Origin: Haloglomus halophilum
GTDB taxonomy: Archaea; Halobacteriota; Halobacteria; Halobacteriales; Haloarculaceae
Length of the DNA stretch: 64,000 nt
Direction of reading: 5' to 3'
Assembly (NCBI RefSeq): GCF_024298885.1
Contig: NZ_CP101166.1
Coordinates: 992,001 to 1,056,000 of the forward strand
Under the pieces are notes generated by a model that was not told the origin of the DNA, made no database searches, and was given only the letters and a program-made list of their open reading frames with translations. The translations under genes were made by a program, and so were the position numbers. This document shows positions 59,409-64,000 of this stretch, one piece after another; position 1 is the stretch's first letter; the number at the start of each line of letters is the position of its first letter.

Positions 59409-59990
59409 TCAGCGCGCGTATCGGTGCGCGCCGTAGATGACTGCCGCGGCCGCGAGCGGGAACACGAAGGCCGCGACCGACGGGAGTGCGTACAGCGCCG
59501 CGACGAGCGGCTCGAACGGCCCGGCGGCCGATGCCGGGTCGCGGAGGCCCGGAGACGACGCACCGAGCGCGAAGAGGTACAGCGAGAGCAGGAACAGGAA
59601 GCCCGACACGGCGAGCAGGCTGTCGTATCGAGTATCGCCCCCGGTCCTGCGGTGGCGCCGCGCGACCAGCAGCACGGGCGCCAGTACCGGCCCGACGACG
59701 AACAGCCCGACCAGCAGGAACAGCGCCCGCGAGAACGTGAACGTCCCGCCCGTTCCGGAGAGCGTGTTGAAGACCTGAACGACGAACGCGAAGCCGAACC
59801 CGACCGCGAGCAGGCCGCCGAGCAGGCCGCCGACGGCGACGTACAGTTTACAGAGCCGCGAGTCGGTCGCCCGGAAGGCGTACGGGAACGCCCCGAACAG
59901 CCCGGAGTAGGCGTCGTCGTCCGGTGTCGGGTCGTCCGCCGCACCCGTCGCCGGCCCCGCGTCTGCCGTGGCGGCCTCCGAGTCGGTCAT
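59409..59990 (-). CDS. Membrane protein, 193 aa
   Basis: An acidic N-terminus of 45 residues precedes four hydrophobic helices: LYVAVGGLLGGLLAVGFGFA, FLLVGLFVVGPVLAPVLLVA, LLAVSGFLFLLSLYLFALGA and VAAFVFPLAAAAVIYGAHR. No family is recognised and no catalytic motif is visible. The start is ATG 59990, immediately preceded by an in-frame GTG. It ends 46 nt upstream of the HPP/USP gene on the same strand, but that gene has its own TATA, so cotranscription is only possible. Confidence 0.6.
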   Translation of the reverse strand: MTDSEAATADAGPATGAADDPTPDDDAYSGLFGAFPYAFRATDSRLCKLYVAVGGLLGGLLAVGFGFAFVVQVFNTLSGTGGTFTFSRALFLLVGLFVVGPVLAPVLLVARRHRRTGGDTRYDSLLAVSGFLFLLSLYLFALGASSPGLRDPASAAGPFEPLVAALYALPSVAAFVFPLAAAAVIYGAHRYAR

Positions 59991-60038
59991 CACCCCGGCT
60001 ACGGGCGGCGGGTCGAAAAGCCGCCCGGTACCGACCGA

Positions 60039-61265
60039 TCAGCGGTCGCCGAGCGCCGCGCCGCAGTCCGGACAGAACGATGGCGCTGTCAGTTCCGACA
60101 GGTCGGTACCACAGTGCGAACAGCACCCGGGGGCGCCGGAATCGTGGACCCGAGTGACGGTCCCGGAGGTGTGGTCATCGGGCGACCCCGGCGGGCCGGC
60201 AGGGTCACGGCGGTCGTGGTGACCCAGCGTTCCGGCCAGCACGCGCGAGTCACGGCTCGACCAGTCGCGGTCGCCGACAGCCCCGACCGCGTACAGGTAG
60301 CCGTCGTGGCTGCCGGCGTAGACGGTTCCGTCGACGACCGTCGGGGCGGTGTCCACCGGCCCCTCCGTCTCGAACCGCCAGCGCTCCTCGCCGGTCCACG
60401 CGTCCACCGCGACCAGGGCGCCGGCACGCTCGCCGGCGTACACCGTTCGACCAGCGACCGTCGGCGAGGAGGCCACCGACGAACCGGTTCCGAACCGCCA
60501 GCGCTCCTCGCCGGTCGCCGCGTCGAACGCGTACAGCCGGTCGCCACCACTCCCCGCGTAGACGAGGCCGTCGGCGACGGTCGGAGCCCCTCTGAACGCC
60601 TCATCGGGGCGGACGGACCAGCGCTCCTCGCCAGTGGTCGCGTCGAGCGCGTACAGACCCGCACGACTCCCGACGAACGCCGACCCCGCCCCGACGGCCG
60701 GCGCGGAGTGTCCCGGTGGGATGGTGGCGCGCCAGTGTCCCTCGCCGGTCGCCGTATCGAGCGCGAACAGTACCCCTTCGCTCCCCGCGTACACGGTCCC
60801 CTCGGCGACCGTCGGCGACCGGTGGATGCCGGTCGCGGCCACGTACTCCCAGCGCTTCTCGCCGGTCGCTGCGTTCACCGCGTCCAGTCGGTCGGCACCG
60901 ACGCCGCAGTTCCCCACGTAGACCGTCCCGTCGTGGACGGTGGGCGAGACGTCCACCGCGTCGCCGACCGCGTACGTCCACCGTCGGTCCCCGGTGGCCG
61001 CGTCGAGCGCGTGGAGGTCACCGTCTGCGGTGACGTAGGCGACCCCATCGGCGACCGAGGGCGCGGTCTCGACCGCTCCACCGGGGCCGTACCGCCAGCG
61101 CCGGTCGCCGGTCGTGGTGTCGACGGCGTACAGGTATCGGTCCGTGCTTCCGACGTACACCGTTCCGTCGACGACCGTCGGCGAGGAACGCGTGATGGCC
61201 CCCGTACGCGTGCCCCGATTCGTGGTCGCGTCGTACCGCCACAGCTGTCTGCCACCCCCGGACAT
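60039..61265 (-). CDS. PQQ-like beta-propeller protein with C-terminal zinc ribbon
   Basis: A 408-residue protein with eight propeller repeats of the type GEERWRF, then [13 protein letters not shown] and LYALD. A low-complexity linker and a zinc ribbon ([20 protein letters not shown], four cysteines) end it. No signal peptide, so it should be cytoplasmic. Zinc ribbons of this form are typical of intracellular archaeal proteins. Repeat order resembles the 21312-22355 protein but the DNA is far less repetitive, i.e. older. The start ATG 61265 is preferred over a TTG at 61295. Confidence 0.72.
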   Translation of the reverse strand: MSGGGRQLWRYDATTNRGTRTGAITRSSPTVVDGTVYVGSTDRYLYAVDTTTGDRRWRYGPGGAVETAPSVADGVAYVTADGDLHALDAATGDRRWTYAVGDAVDVSPTVHDGTVYVGNCGVGADRLDAVNAATGEKRWEYVAATGIHRSPTVAEGTVYAGSEGVLFALDTATGEGHWRATIPPGHSAPAVGAGSAFVGSRAGLYALDATTGEERWSVRPDEAFRGAPTVADGLVYAGSGGDRLYAFDAATGEERWRFGTGSSVASSPTVAGRTVYAGERAGALVAVDAWTGEERWRFETEGPVDTAPTVVDGTVYAGSHDGYLYAVGAVGDRDWSSRDSRVLAGTLGHHDRRDPAGPPGSPDDHTSGTVTRVHDSGAPGCCSHCGTDLSELTAPSFCPDCGAALGDR

Positions 61266-61351
61266 ATGACCGAGCGGAACCCCAGCGGACAACAACCTTC
61301 CGACAGCCCGGAAGGGGAAACCCCTTGCCGACCGACTGCGACCCCCCGCGC

Positions 61352-62416
61352 ATGACCAGCGTCAAGGAGTTCGTCATCGAGGAGGCCGCGACGCCCGAAC
61401 GGACGGGTCGTGGCCGGTTCGCCTTCACCGACGACTACTCCGTCTTCGACTGGGGGAAGATGCCCGACCCCATCCCCGGCAAGGGCGCCTCGCTGTGTGC
61501 GATGGGCGCCGCCAACTTCGAACTGCTCGAGGCCGAGGGCGTCCCGACCCACTACCGCGGCGTCGTCTCGGACGGCGAGGTCGTCGAACTGGAGGCGGCC
61601 GACGACCCGCCGCGCGAGATGGCCATCGACCTCTCGCGTGTGCCGGACCTCCCCCACGAGGGTCGCACCTACGACTACGACGCGTTCCACGCCGAGGCGG
61701 GCGAGAACTACGTGGTCCCCCTGGAAATCGTCTTCCGCAACACCGTCCCCGTCGGCTCCTCGCTCCGGAGGCGCGCCGGCCCGGCCGACTTCGGCCTCGG
61801 GTTCGACGACTGGCCGGACGAGGCCGTCGACCTGCCCGAGCCCGTGGTCGAGTTCTCCACGAAGTTCGAGGAGTCCGACCGCTACCTCTCGCGGGACGAG
61901 GCCGACCGCATCGCCGGCGCCGCCGACATCGACGACCTGGAGGCGACCGCCCGCGCGGTCAACCGGCTCGTCACCGAGCGTGCCGACGAGGCCGGGCTCA
62001 AGCACGAAGACGGGAAGATAGAGTGCATCTACGTCGATAGCGGGGCGTCGCAGACGCCCCGAGCGAACGGCGAAACCGTGAGCGGCGAGGTGCGCGTCGC
62101 CGACGTGGTGGGGACGTTCGACGAGAACCGCTTCTCCTACGACGGCCAGCAGGTCTCGAAGGAGGTCGTCCGGCAGTACCACAAGCGCGAACAGCCCGAG
62201 TGGGTGGCGGCCGTCGACGAGGCGAAAGAACGCGCGAAGGCCGAGGACGTGGCCGACTGGCGCGAACTCTGCGAGCGCGACCCCGAACCCCTCCCCGAGC
62301 ACGTGGTCGAGGCCATGAGCGACCTGTACTGCGGGGGCGCGAACGCCTACCTCGGGCGGGACCTGTTCGACGCGCCGTCGCTGGCCGACGCCGTGGAGCA
62401 GGTTCGGGACCTGTAG
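61352..62416 (+). CDS. purC: SAICAR synthetase (PurC)
   Basis: A 354-residue phosphoribosylaminoimidazole-succinocarboxamide synthase, joining CAIR and Asp with ATP in purine synthesis. [20 protein letters not shown] at the N-terminus, [20 protein letters not shown] and [18 protein letters not shown] match the longer archaeal form. The shared part [10 protein letters not shown] leads into the C-terminal [22 protein letters not shown] 61352 is the first possible start. It is convergent with the hicBA pair, 9 nt after its stop. Confidence 0.9.
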   Translation: MTSVKEFVIEEAATPERTGRGRFAFTDDYSVFDWGKMPDPIPGKGASLCAMGAANFELLEAEGVPTHYRGVVSDGEVVELEAADDPPREMAIDLSRVPDLPHEGRTYDYDAFHAEAGENYVVPLEIVFRNTVPVGSSLRRRAGPADFGLGFDDWPDEAVDLPEPVVEFSTKFEESDRYLSRDEADRIAGAADIDDLEATARAVNRLVTERADEAGLKHEDGKIECIYVDSGASQTPRANGETVSGEVRVADVVGTFDENRFSYDGQQVSKEVVRQYHKREQPEWVAAVDEAKERAKAEDVADWRELCERDPEPLPEHVVEAMSDLYCGGANAYLGRDLFDAPSLADAVEQVRDL

Positions 62417-62425
62417 GGCAGCGAG

Positions 62426-62674
62426 TCAGCGGTGCTCGTCGACCCACCGGCACCAGGCGTCGAAGTCGTTGGCGCCGCACTGGTCGGCGATGTTCTGGAG
62501 CGTCCCCTCTCGAATCCGACCGTGCATCGGAACCGAGACGATGCGCACTTCGTCGGTTTCCGGGTGCTCGTATCGGAGCCGGACGTGGCTCCCCGTGCGG
62601 CCGACTGGCCGGAAGTCGTGTTTCCGCAGGACCGCGATTACGTCTCGCCCGGAGAAATCAGTCGGCCGGCTCAC
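62426..62674 (-). CDS. hicA: HicA-type mRNA interferase toxin
   Basis: An 82-residue double-stranded-RNA-binding-fold toxin that cleaves mRNA. RDVIAVLRKHDFRPVGRTGS followed by catalytic His30 (GSHVRLRY) is the HicA signature, and the C-terminal VPMHGRIREGTLQNIADQ also fits. It is second in the pair, its start overlapping the antitoxin stop by 4 nt, so it is made only after the antitoxin. All expected residues are present, so it may be active. Confidence 0.85.
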   Translation of the reverse strand: MSRPTDFSGRDVIAVLRKHDFRPVGRTGSHVRLRYEHPETDEVRIVSVPMHGRIREGTLQNIADQCGANDFDAWCRWVDEHR

Positions 62675-62919
62675 TGCATGAAGTCGGGGAGGTCCTTCGT
62701 CTCCTTGACCTCGTCGGGCTCGATTCCAAGCTCCCGCAGGAACGCGTCCTCGTCTTCGATGGGCTCTCCACCTCCTTCGTGCAACTCGACCGCCTCGTCC
62801 AGATTCTCCAGCGCCTCCTCACGTGTCGAACCCTGACTGGCGACCCCCGTCGGCTCGTCGATAGCCGTCCACCAGCCGTCCTCGTTCTCGACGAGGCGGA
62901 TCTCGCGCCCGGTGCTCAT
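62671..62919 (-). CDS. hicB: HicB-type antitoxin
   Basis: An 82-residue protein. REIRLVENEDGWWTAIDEPT and GVASQGSTREEALENLDEAV are the RNase H-like partial fold of HicB, which blocks HicA. The C-terminus is an acidic helix without an obvious ribbon-helix-helix or HTH, so autoregulation by DNA binding is uncertain. TCAAATACG about 25 nt upstream of ATG 62919 is a plausible promoter. It precedes hicA, the common order for this subtype. Confidence 0.85.
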   Translation of the reverse strand: MSTGREIRLVENEDGWWTAIDEPTGVASQGSTREEALENLDEAVELHEGGGEPIEDEDAFLRELGIEPDEVKETKDLPDFMQ

Positions 62920-62987
62920 ACGTCGGCTAGCGCGGGTTCGTATTTGAATCCTCGTCCGCTCGCCCCGTCACCGCCTCGCTCGGCCGA

Positions 62988-63980
62988 TCAGTCGTCCTCG
63001 GACGAGGCCGACTCCGTGGCGACATCAACGTCCACGTCGTACTCCAGTCCCGCACCGTCACGCGGCTCGCTGGGCCGGAGTGCGTCGGCCTCCTCGGGGA
63101 GCCCGAGCTGGTACTGCGAGCGGTCCACGTCGTCGCGGAACTCCGTGCGCCCGTGGTAGACCGACACCGCGTCGTCGAGATGGAGCCGGACGGCCTCGAC
63201 GAGCGCGGCCGCCTCGAGTGGCTGGCCCCGGCGCTCGAGTTCCTCGGCGTCGGCGCCGGCGGGCGCGTCGAAGACGCGCTGGGTGATGATGGGCCCCTGG
63301 TCGAGGTCCGTCGTGACGTAGTGGGCCGTGACGCCGGCCACACGCACGCCCTCTTCGCGGGCCTGTCGGTAGGCCTCGGCGCCGGGGAACGCCGGGAGCA
63401 GCGACGGGTGGACGTTGATGATACGGCTCTCGTAGCGGAAGACGACGTTCGGGCTGAGGATGCGCATGTACCGCGCCAGCACCACGAGGTCGACCTCGTA
63501 CTCCGCGAGCAGGTCGAGCAGGCGGTTCTCGTCGGGGACGCCCTTCTCGTCGCCGATGTTGTAGAAGTCGACGCCGCGCTCGGCGGCAAGCGGTTCGAGG
63601 TCGTCGTGGTTCCCGATGACGACCGATATCTCGGCGTCGAGTTCCCCCTCCTCGCGGGCCTGGAACAGCGCCTCCAGGCAGTGGGACTCCTTCGTCACGA
63701 GGACGGCGATGCGGTCGGTCTGGCGGTCGCTCGGGAACCGGACCTGGATGTCGACGCCGAGTTCGTCGCCGAGTTCGGTCAGGTCGCCGCGGAGCTTCTC
63801 GTCCGTGACGACCATCTCCTCGGTGTCGACGTGGAGCGTCATCCGGAAGACGCCGTCACGGACCGCCTGGTCGAGGTCCTCGATGTTGATGCCGCGCTCG
63901 AATAGCAGCGAGGTGACCCGGGCGATGAGCCCCTTCTTGTCGTCGCCGACGACGACGATCTCCGTGTAGTGGCGGGTCAC
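62988..63980 (-). CDS. purU: Formyltetrahydrofolate deformylase
   Basis: A 330-residue enzyme releasing formate from 10-formyl-THF, supplying formate for the PurT-type step of purine synthesis. The N-terminal ACT domain (EIVVVGDDKKGLIARVTSLL) is followed by a formyltransferase fold: ISVVIGNHDDLEPLAAERGV, LARYMRILSPNVVFRYESRI, NVHPSLLPAFPG and VTAHYVTTDLDQGPIITQRV with the active-site Asp. An acidic tail of about 40 residues ends it. The start ATG 63980 is 20 nt from the window edge. It is on the opposite strand to nearby purC. Confidence 0.88.
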   Translation of the reverse strand: MTRHYTEIVVVGDDKKGLIARVTSLLFERGINIEDLDQAVRDGVFRMTLHVDTEEMVVTDEKLRGDLTELGDELGVDIQVRFPSDRQTDRIAVLVTKESHCLEALFQAREEGELDAEISVVIGNHDDLEPLAAERGVDFYNIGDEKGVPDENRLLDLLAEYEVDLVVLARYMRILSPNVVFRYESRIINVHPSLLPAFPGAEAYRQAREEGVRVAGVTAHYVTTDLDQGPIITQRVFDAPAGADAEELERRGQPLEAAALVEAVRLHLDDAVSVYHGRTEFRDDVDRSQYQLGLPEEADALRPSEPRDGAGLEYDVDVDVATESASSEDD

Positions 63981-64000
63981 GCGACCACCTCGGCGGGCGT

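Overview
The window is haloarchaeal chromosome. GC is about 68% in coding DNA and proteins are very acidic. Many genes start leaderless, with a TATA element centred 25-30 nt before the start codon. Diagnostic content includes archaeal ribosomal proteins S15 and S3Ae, a Pcc1 KEOPS subunit, a bacterioopsin-activator (Bat) type regulator, a HalX response regulator, a halocyanin-like copper protein, Tat lipoproteins and a PGF-CTERM surface protein. No genus is assigned; family names and DUF numbers are recalled, not searched.

Layout. 1-5.8 kb: partial Leu/Val-type dehydrogenase, 2H phosphoesterase, a degenerate threonyl-tRNA-synthetase paralogue, an HTH-type gene broken by an in-frame TAG, and an acyl-CoA ligase/thioesterase pair. 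5.9-6.5 kb: a non-coding repeat element. 6.6-14 kb: cmk-truB, an MscS channel, tRNA-Pro(GGG), a methyltransferase, a large pilin-like surface protein and a zinc alcohol dehydrogenase. 14-19 kb: small genes, then a signalling operon (HalX response regulator, stand-alone 7TM sensor, PAS/GAF/Bat regulator). 19-23 kb: ABC exporter, an eight-bladed PQQ-like propeller and tRNA-Ala(GGC). 23.3-26 kb: the conserved operon rpsO, recJ-like, pcc1, rps3ae. 26-39 kb: mostly metabolism (halocyanin, TctA-like permease, phosphomannomutase family, prs, pdxS, GHMP synthase, ilvD) plus a large four-fold-repeat membrane protein.

39-43 kb holds a PGF-CTERM protein and several very small genes with good promoters, ending in an AT-rich island. 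43.1-54.9 kb is a complete type IV pilus/secretion locus. A leftward operon from a strong TATA box encodes the ATPase, the PilC-like platform and six pilin-like proteins; a convergent gene encodes a large calcium-motif surface protein. 55-64 kb: Lrp regulator plus aminotransferase, a second copy of the repeat element, an HPP/universal-stress fusion, a second propeller protein with a zinc ribbon, purC, a hicBA toxin-antitoxin pair and purU.

The most unusual signal is a repeated non-coding element (5879-6394, 57031-57629, and a core-only copy at 30437-30553 on the minus strand). All three copies share a 16-nt word and an 11-bp stem whose two arms change together between copies, as expected for a structured RNA. 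Other points of interest are the amber codon in the HTH gene, the catalytically degenerate ThrRS and RecJ paralogues, the pseudo-receiver beside an intact response regulator, tRNA 3'-end duplications at both tRNA genes, and two palindromes in AT-rich DNA.
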